From NCBI GenBank assembly GCA_048814795.1, contig CP184673.1, positions 124,001 through 188,000 on the forward strand: a stretch of 64,000 nucleotides of DNA, written 5' to 3'. The stretch is from Thermatribacter sp048814795. GTDB lineage: Bacteria > Atribacterota > Atribacteria > Atribacterales > Thermatribacteraceae. The translations under genes and the position numbers were made by a program. The notes under the pieces are model-generated. The model made no database searches. It had not been told where the DNA came from and saw only the letters and a program-made list of their open reading frames with translations. Positions 1-7,467 of this stretch are shown in pieces (position 1 is the first letter of the stretch; every line of letters starts with the position of its first letter).

Positions 1-30
1 AGAAGCCAGCAAAGCTATTAGAGGCAAATC

Positions 31-249
31 TCAAAAGATTTGAGAAAGATAACGCAAGGGAATATAATCGCTAAAAAGCAAGGGATAAACAACGTAACCC
101 AGGAAAAGCCAGGTCCCCCAAAAAACAACCAAAGCAACCCAGAACTTTGCTCCCCAGGTTTTCCTCCGTCCACCACTCCAGAGCTGGGCATCACCCGAGA
201 AAGTACCTTTTTTGCCCCGCAAACGGTGTGTGGTTTCTACCGGAATCAT
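31..249 (-). CDS. Small single-pass membrane protein, unknown function
   Basis: A 72-residue protein I do not recognise. Residues 1-33 are polar and basic; about residues 36-60 form one hydrophobic segment rich in Trp, Phe and Val, followed by a short tail. Its ATG overlaps the stop of the upstream gene in an ATGA, so it is probably translationally coupled to that single-pass membrane protein and may act with it. It is the last gene visible in a minus-strand run that starts near 8.6 kb. No enzymatic motif is visible. The coupling is the main reason to call it real; the size alone would not be convincing. Confidence 0.5.
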   Translation of the reverse strand: MIPVETTHRLRGKKGTFSGDAQLWSGGRRKTWGAKFWVALVVFWGTWLFLGYVVYPLLFSDYIPLRYLSQIF

Positions 250-1184
250 TCTTCCTCGCTCATGATTTCCTTATAAACAACTCGAGCAAAATCTTTTTTG
301 GTATTGCGATCAACAAACTTCAAGGCCCGTAAAAGCTCGTATTCTTTTTCAGTTAAATGCCCCTCGTAAAAAGTTTTCTCAAGGCCTGGTACTCTGAAAT
401 ACTCCAGCCCCAGCGTGGCTACCAGGAATTCCCGGCCTTCAGCAGTACGAATCCGAGCTTCCATTTTCTCAACCACAGAAAGATTGCCGGAACGATACAT
501 CTCAACCACTTCCTCTCCGGAATAACCAGGCAGGGTCTTAAATACCGTGTGGACCACAATATTGCCCACCTCTTTACCAGAGCGAATTTCTTCTTTTACC
601 TCCCAGAGTAGTGGCGAGAAAACGATACTCTCTTTATCCAGCAGAGGCTGAATTTCCTTGATATCCAGACCAAGGCCCTGTAATTTTTTAAGAGCCCGCT
701 CCAGGACCACCTGGGGCGGTTCCGGCTTTTCAATGGGTTCTTCAAGTGGCACCTGGATTTTCTCTTTTTCCAAAAGTTCATCTTTCTCAAGGGGTATTGA
801 CACTTCTTCTTCTGCAGGAGGCTGAAAAGCAGTTTTTGAATCTGAAGTTTTTTCCCCCAGCGTCTCCTCTTTACGGGACGCAGAGCGGGAAAGGGCATTC
901 CACCCCTTCCGGGCTTCCAATTCTTTCAAAATTTTTCCCTTCCACCCGGACACTGAGGTTGGTTGTTCAGAAGCAGAAATCTCCTCCGATATCGGTTTTC
1001 TGGAACTTCGTTTACGAGAAGAAGAAAAAATATCATCATCTTCTTCGCTTTCTTCCCACATTCTCCGCTCCCGAGCACTTTCACGAAGAATCAGCACAAT
1101 GCTTATCAGGATGGCTACGATCAAAACCGCCAGAACCAGGCCTATAATATCCTGAATTCGCAAAGCAAGGTCCACAATATTCAC
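246..1184 (-). CDS. Single-pass membrane protein with acidic linker, unknown function
   Basis: A 312-residue protein that I cannot place in a family. Residues about 12-34 form an N-terminal transmembrane segment, followed by a charged stretch (acidic DDD, then Arg/Ser rich). A low-complexity Glu/Pro/Lys-rich linker covers roughly residues 95-160, and a more conserved-looking alpha/beta region of about 150 residues ends the protein. The layout suggests a membrane-anchored cytoplasmic domain on a flexible tether. The GTG start abuts the TAG of the upstream DUF2148 gene, and the stop overlaps the next small membrane gene. GTG at codon 4 is an alternative start. No catalytic motif is seen. Confidence 0.6.
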   Translation of the reverse strand: MNIVDLALRIQDIIGLVLAVLIVAILISIVLILRESARERRMWEESEEDDDIFSSSRKRSSRKPISEEISASEQPTSVSGWKGKILKELEARKGWNALSRSASRKEETLGEKTSDSKTAFQPPAEEEVSIPLEKDELLEKEKIQVPLEEPIEKPEPPQVVLERALKKLQGLGLDIKEIQPLLDKESIVFSPLLWEVKEEIRSGKEVGNIVVHTVFKTLPGYSGEEVVEMYRSGNLSVVEKMEARIRTAEGREFLVATLGLEYFRVPGLEKTFYEGHLTEKEYELLRALKFVDRNTKKDFARVVYKEIMSEEE

Positions 1185-1706
1185 CTATCCTTTTCTATCG
1201 AAATAAATATTTTTCCCATATGCAGAAAGAGGAATTCCCATCACCAGATCGTCGTTACACACCCCACTCAAGCGAGCCACAACTCCAATACGATACATGA
1301 TGCGGTTGTCAACATTAAAAATAGAGGCTGTTTTCACCGCAGAACCCAGAGCAATACCCAAATCCAGCACTCTCAAAACACACTGTGGACCCTTGAAATC
1401 CTTCATTTCTCTCGGCTGCAATTCGCTACAGGCGCTAAACCCACAGGCTCCACAGTTCAAACCAGCTGGAGTGGCATCTTTTATACCCAGAAGTAAAACC
1501 GCTTCTGAATCCTTCACATTTTGCCCATCTCTTATGAAACCGCCTATGCCTTTTTCTTTGCCATAGTTAATCATAGCTTCTCCCAGTTTCTCGGTTTCCT
1601 CTTTATCCAGCACCCTGACTGTAACAAAATCTTCACCTTTGGTTTTAGGAGCGGTACGTGCCGCTATTGCCATGAAGTGAGCAACTTGCTTGATTACCTC
1701 TTGCAT
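1185..1706 (-). CDS. DUF2148 ferredoxin-like domain protein
   Basis: A 173-residue protein resembling the DUF2148 family, small cytoplasmic proteins of unknown function common in anaerobes. It has a compact cysteine cluster, Cys85, Cys88 and Cys93 (NCGACGFSAC), plus Cys109 after a Pro-Gln, which together look like a 4Fe-4S site; Cys150 is a further cysteine. Gly/Ala-rich segments near residues 70-90 and 115-130 match the family's general appearance. ATG start with a G-rich stretch about ten bases upstream. It lies 20 bases after the radical SAM gene, suggesting joint transcription. The biochemical role is not known to me. Confidence 0.75.
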   Translation of the reverse strand: MQEVIKQVAHFMAIAARTAPKTKGEDFVTVRVLDKEETEKLGEAMINYGKEKGIGGFIRDGQNVKDSEAVLLLGIKDATPAGLNCGACGFSACSELQPREMKDFKGPQCVLRVLDLGIALGSAVKTASIFNVDNRIMYRIGVVARLSGVCNDDLVMGIPLSAYGKNIYFDRKG

Positions 1707-1726
1707 AAACTTAACCCCCCTGTCAC

Positions 1727-2602
1727 TTACTGCAGAATAAGATTCTTCAACCCCAGTCCCTGGGCAAATCGCACTACTTCCCGGTAGGTAGTATCGTCTA
1801 TGAAGCCATTAAGTTCCGGAAATCGCCCAGCTGAAACCTTATAAACCGGGCGATACTGACGCATCAAAGTAATATGTACCCTCCTGGAGATATTTTCGAC
1901 TATAAAGCGAAGATTTTCAAGTGCTTCCTCAACAAGACCAGGAATAAGCAAAATCCTGATTATCAAGCCTTTCGCTGCCACTCCCTCCTTCAAAACTACC
2001 TCGCCCACCTGTTCAAACATTTCAAGAAGTGCCTGACGATTAACTTCAGGGTAATTGGGAATACCCGAATAGCGCAAACCACTTCTCCCGCTTGCATAAC
2101 GCATATCGGGAAGATAGATATCCACTATACCTCTGAAAAGGCGCAGGGTTTCCAGCTTGTCGTAACCCCCTGTGTTGTAAACAATTGGAATGCTCAAACC
2201 CTCCTCCCTGGCAAGATACAGAGCTTTCAGTATCTGGGGTGCAAAGTGAGTTGGAGAAACCAGGTTGATATTATGGCACCCCATACGTTCCAGGGCAAGC
2301 ATAATCCGAACCAGATCTTCAATAGAAATGGCCTTCCCCTCCCCCAGCTGACTGATAGAATAATTTTGACAGTACACACATTTCATATTACAGCCTGAAA
2401 AGAAAATAGTGCCCGAGCCTCTCCAACCAGAAAGAATAGGTTCTTCTCCAAAGTGCGGGTGATAGCTGGCTACCTCGGGCAAAAACCCCGTTCTACATTT
2501 GCCTTTTTCCCCCTGAAGCCGGTTCACTCCACATTCCAGGGGGCATACCCTGCAACAGTTGAGACTACCTAAAAACTGCTCTACGGCTTCCCAATCAACC
2601 AT
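1727..2602 (-). CDS. Radical SAM protein, PflX / PFL-activating-enzyme homologue
   Basis: A 291-residue cytoplasmic radical SAM protein. The cluster-binding CxxxCxxC motif (GCNMKCVYC) lies near residues 71-78, and a second, N-terminal Cys-rich segment (CCRVCPLEC, then GKCRTG) marks the PflX-type subgroup (COG1313), related to pyruvate-formate-lyase activase. The target is not known for this subgroup; I see no partner glycyl-radical enzyme in the window. A TTG codon precedes the in-frame ATG at 2602; ATG is preferred. It follows the cupin gene with almost no gap, so it belongs to the same transcript. Confidence 0.8.
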   Translation of the reverse strand: MVDWEAVEQFLGSLNCCRVCPLECGVNRLQGEKGKCRTGFLPEVASYHPHFGEEPILSGWRGSGTIFFSGCNMKCVYCQNYSISQLGEGKAISIEDLVRIMLALERMGCHNINLVSPTHFAPQILKALYLAREEGLSIPIVYNTGGYDKLETLRLFRGIVDIYLPDMRYASGRSGLRYSGIPNYPEVNRQALLEMFEQVGEVVLKEGVAAKGLIIRILLIPGLVEEALENLRFIVENISRRVHITLMRQYRPVYKVSAGRFPELNGFIDDTTYREVVRFAQGLGLKNLILQ

Positions 2603-2605
2603 CAA

Positions 2606-2941
2606 TCAGCAACTTACTTTATCTTCAGGAAGATAGGGTACTTTTAGGAATATCCCCTTAAGGAAGTTATCATTAGCTGCGCGTAAGTCATGGCGTTCTC
2701 CGGGCTCAAGACGTATTGCATCTCCTGCAGTAACCCTGAATTCTTCATCATTTACCAGAATTACTCCCTCTCCTTCAAGGATAAAAAACGTCTCTTCCAC
2801 TTCCCGGTGATAATGAGCCCCCATATTTTGGCCGGGTTTCAGGAACACAATACCCCAGTCGATACGAGGACCACGTAAAAGATATTTGATACCCCAATCT
2901 CCATTGCGGTAAGGCTTATCAGCTTCTTTAACTCTTTCCAT
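2606..2941 (-). CDS. Small cupin-domain protein
   Basis: A single-domain cupin of 111 residues. The metal-binding first cupin motif reads GAHYHREVEETFFILEGEG and the second contains GERHDL, giving His, His, Glu and His ligands. Small cupins of this kind bind a metal and act as sugar-phosphate isomerases, dioxygenases or small-molecule sensors; the substrate cannot be read here. The reading frame stays open to 2968, but the ATG at 2941 has GGGGGAG six bases upstream and clears the preceding stop at 2955, so I place the start there. It lies between the alcohol dehydrogenase and radical SAM genes. Confidence 0.8.
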   Translation of the reverse strand: MERVKEADKPYRNGDWGIKYLLRGPRIDWGIVFLKPGQNMGAHYHREVEETFFILEGEGVILVNDEEFRVTAGDAIRLEPGERHDLRAANDNFLKGIFLKVPYLPEDKVSC

Positions 2942-2954
2942 TTCTCTCCCCCCT

Positions 2955-4112
2955 TTACCAGGCCTCACAAAGAAGCTCTACCGCCTCATCAACACCAATT
3001 AGACGAGGATTTTCCCTTAAGCTACGCTGGATAAGCTCTTCTCTAACCACTTTTCGAAGAGCCTCTTTTGTCACACCAAAGTCCCGCAGTCTGGTACGCA
3101 AACCAATTTTCTCAAGCAAGCCCCTGAAAGCCCTTTCAAAAGCGTCTATAATTTCCTCCTGACTCGTACCCTCGATACCCACTGCTCTGGCAATAGTAAC
3201 GTATTTTGTGCCCAAAACTTTCCTGTTAAAGCGCATGGTAACCGGGAAAAGCAATCCACAGGCTTCGCCATGGGGAATGCCAAAAGCAGGCCCTACAATG
3301 TGGGAGAGACCGTGGGCAGGACCTGAAGAGGCGTTAGCAAAGGCCATGGCACTGATCATGCTTCCCTTGGCAACCTGTTCTCTAAAATATCTTTCATTTC
3401 CCTCCGCCACTGCACGGGGCAGAAATTGCCAGAGCAGCCTTACAGCTTCAAGAGCCAGCAACTCGCTAACCGGGTTAGTACGAGGACTTGTAAAGGCCTC
3501 TATAGCCTGCACCAGAGCATCTATACCTGAAGAAGCAGTAAGGCGTGCACTCAAAAAAACGGTGAACTGAGGGTCAATAATAGCCATTTGGGCCATGAGG
3601 TAAGGACTGCGAAAACTTTTTTTGATTCCCAGGCGATAGTCGGTCAAAACCGCATTGTTGGTCATTTCTGAGCCGGTTCCTGCTGTAGTAGGCAAAGCCA
3701 CCCAAGGAGTACCCGGACCCTCAAGGTTCTTAATCCCTTTAAAATAAGGCACCACGCTTTCGTCCTGTCCCAGTAGACCAGCGATTGCCTTACCGCAATC
3801 CAGAGCACTCCCTCCACCCAGAGATAAAACCAGGTCACAGTTTTCCTGGTAAGCTTTGCGCAATCCGGCATCAACTGTCTCCAGAGAAGGCTCAGGCTCA
3901 ACCTGGTCAAAAACCACCCACTCAAGACCGGCCTTTTCTAAAGAAGAAGTCACCACTCCAAGAATGCCTGTCTCTCTGGTAGCTCTTTTCCCGGTCACGA
4001 CAAAAGCTTTTCTGCCCAGAGATTTAACCAGTTCCCCTGTTTCCGCACCCTTCCCCCAACCAAAGTAGATTTCCCGGGGGAGTCGAAAAGCAAAAGGTTG
4101 GAGCACTTCCAT
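2955..4112 (-). CDS. Iron-type (group III) alcohol dehydrogenase
   Basis: A 385-residue NAD(P)-dependent dehydrogenase of the Fe-ADH family. The GGGSALDCGKAI loop (residues 99-110) is the nucleotide-binding signature and PTTAGTGSEMT follows at about 141-151. Expected metal ligands are Asp198 (GIDAL), His267/His271 (AHGLSH) and His281 (PHGEA). The position that is His in FucO-type enzymes (DALTHAIEA) is Gln202 here (DALVQAIEA), a substitution also met in some family members, so the metal may differ. The substrate is undetermined; primary alcohols or aldehydes are typical. Located 2 bases downstream of YjbQ and 13 bases upstream of the cupin. Confidence 0.88.
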   Translation of the reverse strand: MEVLQPFAFRLPREIYFGWGKGAETGELVKSLGRKAFVVTGKRATRETGILGVVTSSLEKAGLEWVVFDQVEPEPSLETVDAGLRKAYQENCDLVLSLGGGSALDCGKAIAGLLGQDESVVPYFKGIKNLEGPGTPWVALPTTAGTGSEMTNNAVLTDYRLGIKKSFRSPYLMAQMAIIDPQFTVFLSARLTASSGIDALVQAIEAFTSPRTNPVSELLALEAVRLLWQFLPRAVAEGNERYFREQVAKGSMISAMAFANASSGPAHGLSHIVGPAFGIPHGEACGLLFPVTMRFNRKVLGTKYVTIARAVGIEGTSQEEIIDAFERAFRGLLEKIGLRTRLRDFGVTKEALRKVVREELIQRSLRENPRLIGVDEAVELLCEAW

Positions 4113-4114
4113 AC

Positions 4115-4531
4115 TTATTCACCCACAATCTGGACTATCAAAGTTCTGGAACGAGGGCGATTATCAAAATCTACAAAAACTATATCCTGCCAGGTTCCCC
4201 GTATAACTTTCCCATCTTTGACAGGCAAAGTTAACGAAGGACCACTTGCTGCCGCCCGGACATGGGCGTAACCATTGCCGTCCCCCCAGCGCGCATTGTG
4301 CTGATACTCATCACGGGAGCTGGCCATTTTTTCCCAGAAGCGCTTCAAATCTTCGACCAGCCCTGGCTCAAATTCCATAGTGGTAACTATCCCCGTAGAA
4401 CCCGGAACAAAAAGACAGGCGATACCATTTTTTACTCCTGCCTGAGCAACGAGTCTTTCCACCTCTCCAGTGATATCGATAATATCGGTGTGTCCTTTGG
4501 TAGAAAGCCTGATTTCGCGGGTAACTACCAC
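4115..4531 (-). CDS. YjbQ / UPF0047 family protein
   Basis: A 138-residue protein matching the YjbQ (UPF0047) family end to end: FVPGSTGIVTT near residues 42-52, the HNARWGDGNGYAHV core near 78-91 and the GTWQDIVFVDFDNRPRSR block near 112-129. The family is annotated as secondary thiamine-phosphate synthase because E. coli YjbQ can rescue thiE mutants in vivo; the normal role is uncertain. Length is standard. It sits in the minus-strand operon between the LexA paralogue and the alcohol dehydrogenase. Confidence 0.88.
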   Translation of the reverse strand: MVVTREIRLSTKGHTDIIDITGEVERLVAQAGVKNGIACLFVPGSTGIVTTMEFEPGLVEDLKRFWEKMASSRDEYQHNARWGDGNGYAHVRAAASGPSLTLPVKDGKVIRGTWQDIVFVDFDNRPRSRTLIVQIVGE

Positions 4532-4547
4532 TTAGTCCACCTCCTCC

Positions 4548-5174
4548 TTACAGCTTTCTCCACACTCCAACCACTTTGCCTATAACGCTATAGCGGTCAT
4601 CCCAAAAATCAATCTCCCACCACTTCTTTTTTTCAGAACCGTGCTTGCTGTCTCTTACTTTTCGAATACAAACCTCGCCGTCAATGAAAAAGAGACCCAG
4701 GTCACCGCAAAAAAGTGTTTCCCCTTTTTTGACAATGAGACAATCGTCCTTTAAAAGGTTAAGATTGGCCAGACGATTATCAGGAACCCGGAGGGCAAAA
4801 AACTCACCCCTGCCAATTAGAGAACGGGGGAAAGAAAGAAGGGTTTCCACTTCTTCAAAAACCGGTTTCTGGTTAGCGCAATAGACCTCCTTAACCAGAG
4901 GTATTTGAACTGCCCCTTCGCTGTTGCTGCAATCAAAGGTGGGTTGACCACCATGTTCATCCATAATCAGCTCTATGGCCCGGGGTTTACAGGAGCGACG
5001 CCTTAAAATACCCTTTTGCTCAAGCTTTTTAAGATGATAATGCACGGTACAGGAAGACTTGAGGCCTACTCCTTTGCCAATCTCTCGTACTGTAGGAGGG
5101 AAACCATTACGCTCAAAAAAAGAGCTAATAAAAAGTATAATTTGTTTCTCTTTTTCGGAAAGTTTATCCTTCAT
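4548..5174 (-). CDS. LexA-family repressor with degenerate autoprotease site
   Basis: A 208-residue protein with the two-domain LexA layout. Residues 1-65 hold the winged helix: TVREIGKGVGLKS, then VHYHLKKLEQKGIL and RRRSCKPRAIEL, as in LexA. Residues about 88-208 match the S24 domain (VQIPLVKEV, ALRV, DCLIVKKGE, GKVVGVWRKL). The self-cleavage apparatus is missing: the SGMSM block with the catalytic Ser reads PDNRL, the catalytic Lys in EVTVKR is Arg in EVCIRK, and the Ala-Gly scissile pair appears as Ala-Asn. It should bind DNA as a LexA dimer but not be cleaved on RecA activation, so it is probably not the SOS repressor. No clear Shine-Dalgarno precedes the ATG. Co-transcribed with sufCB and an AsnC-type domain. 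Confidence 0.85.
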   Translation of the reverse strand: MKDKLSEKEKQIILFISSFFERNGFPPTVREIGKGVGLKSSCTVHYHLKKLEQKGILRRRSCKPRAIELIMDEHGGQPTFDCSNSEGAVQIPLVKEVYCANQKPVFEEVETLLSFPRSLIGRGEFFALRVPDNRLANLNLLKDDCLIVKKGETLFCGDLGLFFIDGEVCIRKVRDSKHGSEKKKWWEIDFWDDRYSVIGKVVGVWRKL

Positions 5175-5180
5175 AGGATG

Positions 5181-5411
5181 CTAAAGAACCGGGCAGGTAA
5201 GCGTTCTTTTCACGCCACTTATCTGCTGCACTTCCCTAAGAATTTTTTCCCCTATTTCCTGATTGTTTTCAGCCTGAACCAAAACCACAAGGTCAAAAGG
5301 ACCCATTACCCGGTCAACTCGTATCACCCCGGGTACAAGCTGTATCTCTTTTTTAATAGACTGCGCTTTCCCGGTTTGAGTCTGCACAAGTATATAGGCC
5401 TCAACCGCCAA
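5181..5411 (-). CDS. Stand-alone Lrp/AsnC ligand-binding (RAM) domain protein
   Basis: A 76-residue protein made only of the RAM domain of Lrp/AsnC regulators: a beta-alpha-beta start (AYILVQTQTGKAQSIKKEI), VPGVIRVDRVMGPFDLVVLVQ and a second helix ending in ISGVKRTLTCPVL. It has no DNA-binding helix-turn-helix. Such single-domain proteins assemble into ring-shaped oligomers that bind amino acids or similar ligands, and can modulate full-length partners. TTG start with a G-tract ten bases upstream. It lies 16 bases after sufB and 6 bases before the LexA paralogue. A partnership with that repressor is a guess from position. Confidence 0.82.
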   Translation of the reverse strand: MAVEAYILVQTQTGKAQSIKKEIQLVPGVIRVDRVMGPFDLVVLVQAENNQEIGEKILREVQQISGVKRTLTCPVL

Positions 5412-5427
5412 AAACTATAAACCCCCC

Positions 5428-6681
5428 TTAAAGCACATCTTGAGAAGTAACTGCAATAATCTCATCAATATACTTTTTCAAAGCAGGAGGAATACCCGGA
5501 ATGTCGACTCCCAAGAAACCCCGGGTAATCAGGGACAGAGCTTCCTCTTTTCTCAAGCCTCGAGCCCGCAAGTAATTAACCACCTCTTCCTCAATGGGAC
5601 CTACAGCTGCCTCATGAGAAAGCCTACTCCTGGGAGCACCATACACTTCAAGTTCAGGAACGGAAACTATGCTGGCCTCCCTGGAAAAGAGTATTCCTTT
5701 ACACTCAAGATGAGCCTGAGCCTCATCGTGGTGGGAAACAAGCCTGCCTCTTGCAAACACCTGAGCGCGATCTTGAGCACACACTCTGGATATCGAATCT
5801 CCGCTGCAACCCTGATTTTTTAAAACCAAAGTAGAGCCTACATCGATATAGGAATCACCTTTAGCAAAAATTATGCTCCTAAAAACGGCACTCGAGTTTT
5901 CACCCTCAAGCAGAGCCTTGGGAAAGGTTTGCAGGGAGAGGAGAGGTTTCAATAAAACATAAGTATTTCCAAAAAAAGCGTTCTTGCCCAACCTGACCAC
6001 AGTTCGGGGACGAACATGGAAGTTCTCCCCCCAATTGTGAATCATGGTAAAAGTCAAGCGGGCATTGTCTCCTATAAAAAACTCACTCACTCCGATATGC
6101 AAACCAGCTTGCTCGTTGTGCACTGCGGCACATCCAGTTATCAAATTTGCTTCAGAGCCTTCCTCCATAACAACCAGATTATGAACGCTTTGCACAGCCT
6201 GGTTTTCAGAAATCAAAAGGCAGGTTTGCAGGGGAATTTCAACCTTCTGATGCGCGAAAACCCGTATAAAGTATCCTTCGGTACGGTACAGTTCTGAAAA
6301 AGCAGTGTACTTGTCAGCATCAACCGGCACCAAACTGAAATAATATTCCCAGAGTTCCGGATATTTTTCCAGAGCTTTGGAAATGCTCATTATTTCGAGC
6401 TTGCCCTCGAAAGCACGCTGAATACGTTCGTAGACAGCAGAACGATCCACCTGCAAGTATACACCTGCTGATGTATTCTCCTCCAAATCAACGCCTGCAT
6501 ACAGCGCAGCCTCCCTAAGCTGCCTGTTAAGTTCCCCGGGATCTCCCACAGCCTCCTTTTCGGCACACACCGTAAAGCGAGAAAGGTCGATATCTGGCCC
6601 CAGAGAGGCCTCTTTGTTTAAAGCCTCCCGAGCTCTTCTCTGCAAATCTTCCTTAATCTTAATACCTTGATTGGCCTTCAA
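5428..6681 (-). CDS. sufB: Fe-S assembly scaffold SufB/SufD-type protein
   Basis: A 417-residue SufB/SufD-family protein. The C-terminal half shows the repeating short strands of the right-handed beta-helix, ending in the family signature: SHEAAVGPIEEEVVNYLRARG (about 355-375) and LITRGFLG. Cys327 (HLECKG) matches a SufB-type cysteine; other cysteines are at 184, 292 and 301. Only one SufB/SufD gene is present next to sufC, so a SufB homodimer on a SufC dimer is likely, as in the ancestral two-gene SmsCB system. The ATG overlaps the sufC stop by 4 bases. No SufS, SufU or SufE is visible here. Confidence 0.9.
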   Translation of the reverse strand: MKANQGIKIKEDLQRRAREALNKEASLGPDIDLSRFTVCAEKEAVGDPGELNRQLREAALYAGVDLEENTSAGVYLQVDRSAVYERIQRAFEGKLEIMSISKALEKYPELWEYYFSLVPVDADKYTAFSELYRTEGYFIRVFAHQKVEIPLQTCLLISENQAVQSVHNLVVMEEGSEANLITGCAAVHNEQAGLHIGVSEFFIGDNARLTFTMIHNWGENFHVRPRTVVRLGKNAFFGNTYVLLKPLLSLQTFPKALLEGENSSAVFRSIIFAKGDSYIDVGSTLVLKNQGCSGDSISRVCAQDRAQVFARGRLVSHHDEAQAHLECKGILFSREASIVSVPELEVYGAPRSRLSHEAAVGPIEEEVVNYLRARGLRKEEALSLITRGFLGVDIPGIPPALKKYIDEIIAVTSQDVL

Positions 6682-7409
6682 GTCTCACACCTCAAGCAGT
6701 TTTGATATCCACTTTTTTTAATATCCTCGAGAAGGTCCCGAGGGTTACCCCGGCAAACTATGGTTCCCCCAATGAGAACATGACCCAGGTCGGCATTAAT
6801 GTAGTCGAGAATGTGTCCAGTATGAGTGATAATGAGGCCAGAACGCCTTTTATTGCGAACCTGATTTCTTTCAAAAAGCTCGTTTAGGGCCTTACCCACC
6901 AGGGCGATATTGTCAAGGTCCACTCCAGATTCAGGTTCATCGATCATAGCAAAGAGAGGTCGTTGCAGGAGGAGCTGAAAAAGTTCCGCTCTTTTGGCCT
7001 CTCCACCGGAGAAACCTGCTCCCAGATCACGTTCCAGCAAATACTTGCAATTGAGCTTCTCTGCCACCGCATCAAGTGAAACCTCTTGAAAATGTCTTTC
7101 CAGAATAATCTCTCCCAAAGTCCTGAGCTTGACTCCCTGGACCACTGGCATTCTCTGAAAGGCAATGCCTATACCCAGCTGAGCTCTCTCTTCAAGGGGG
7201 AGATGAGTAATGTCTCTTCCCTGAAAAAGAATGTTTCCTCCCACAACGTTGATACCTGGCATTCCCATAATGCTCAATAAAAGAGTGGTCTTACCCACTC
7301 CATTGGGACCCAGCAAAACGTGAACTTCACCCTCACCTATTTCCAGGTTAATATCGCGGAGGATGACTCTTGAATCTACCGCAACCTGCAAGTTTTTTAT
7401 TTTAAGCAT
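6678..7409 (-). CDS. sufC: Fe-S assembly ATPase SufC
   Basis: An ABC-type ATPase of about 243 residues. Walker A is GPNGVGKTTLL (about residues 35-45); the signature is FSGGEAKRAEL, the GFSGGE form seen in SufC rather than in transporters; Walker B is FAMIDEPESGVDLD. It powers conformational change of the SufB scaffold during Fe-S cluster assembly in the cytoplasm. The frame stays open upstream to 7436, but ATG 7409 has GAGGGG seven bases before it and gives the usual SufC N-terminus, so I start there. A TGGTATAAT extended -10 lies upstream. Confidence 0.93.
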   Translation of the reverse strand: MLKIKNLQVAVDSRVILRDINLEIGEGEVHVLLGPNGVGKTTLLLSIMGMPGINVVGGNILFQGRDITHLPLEERAQLGIGIAFQRMPVVQGVKLRTLGEIILERHFQEVSLDAVAEKLNCKYLLERDLGAGFSGGEAKRAELFQLLLQRPLFAMIDEPESGVDLDNIALVGKALNELFERNQVRNKRRSGLIITHTGHILDYINADLGHVLIGGTIVCRGNPRDLLEDIKKSGYQNCLRCET

Positions 7410-7451
7410 CTGGTTACCCCTCAACAACATCAACATTTACATTTATCTGTA

Positions 7452-7467
7452 TCATTATACCACTATA
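7452..7467 (-). promoter_or_regulatory. sufC promoter, extended -10, with string shared with rrf2 region
   Basis: On the minus strand a TGGTATAAT extended -10 lies about 50 bases upstream of the sufC ATG. No good -35 is seen, as expected for an extended -10 promoter. The surrounding 16 bases GATATAGTGGTATAAT differ at only two A/T positions from a string at 40587-40602 in the Rrf2-family operator region, so the regulator may act at both places. Confidence 0.5.

Noticed and set aside
26..43. Inverted repeat CAAATCT / AGATTTG at the window start
   Set aside because: AT-rich 7-bp stem without a T-run; covers the stop of the 72-residue gene and is not convincing as a terminator.
1297..1566. Plus-strand frames across the DUF2148 gene
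   Set aside because: Shadow frames opposite a conserved protein; no ribosome-binding site.
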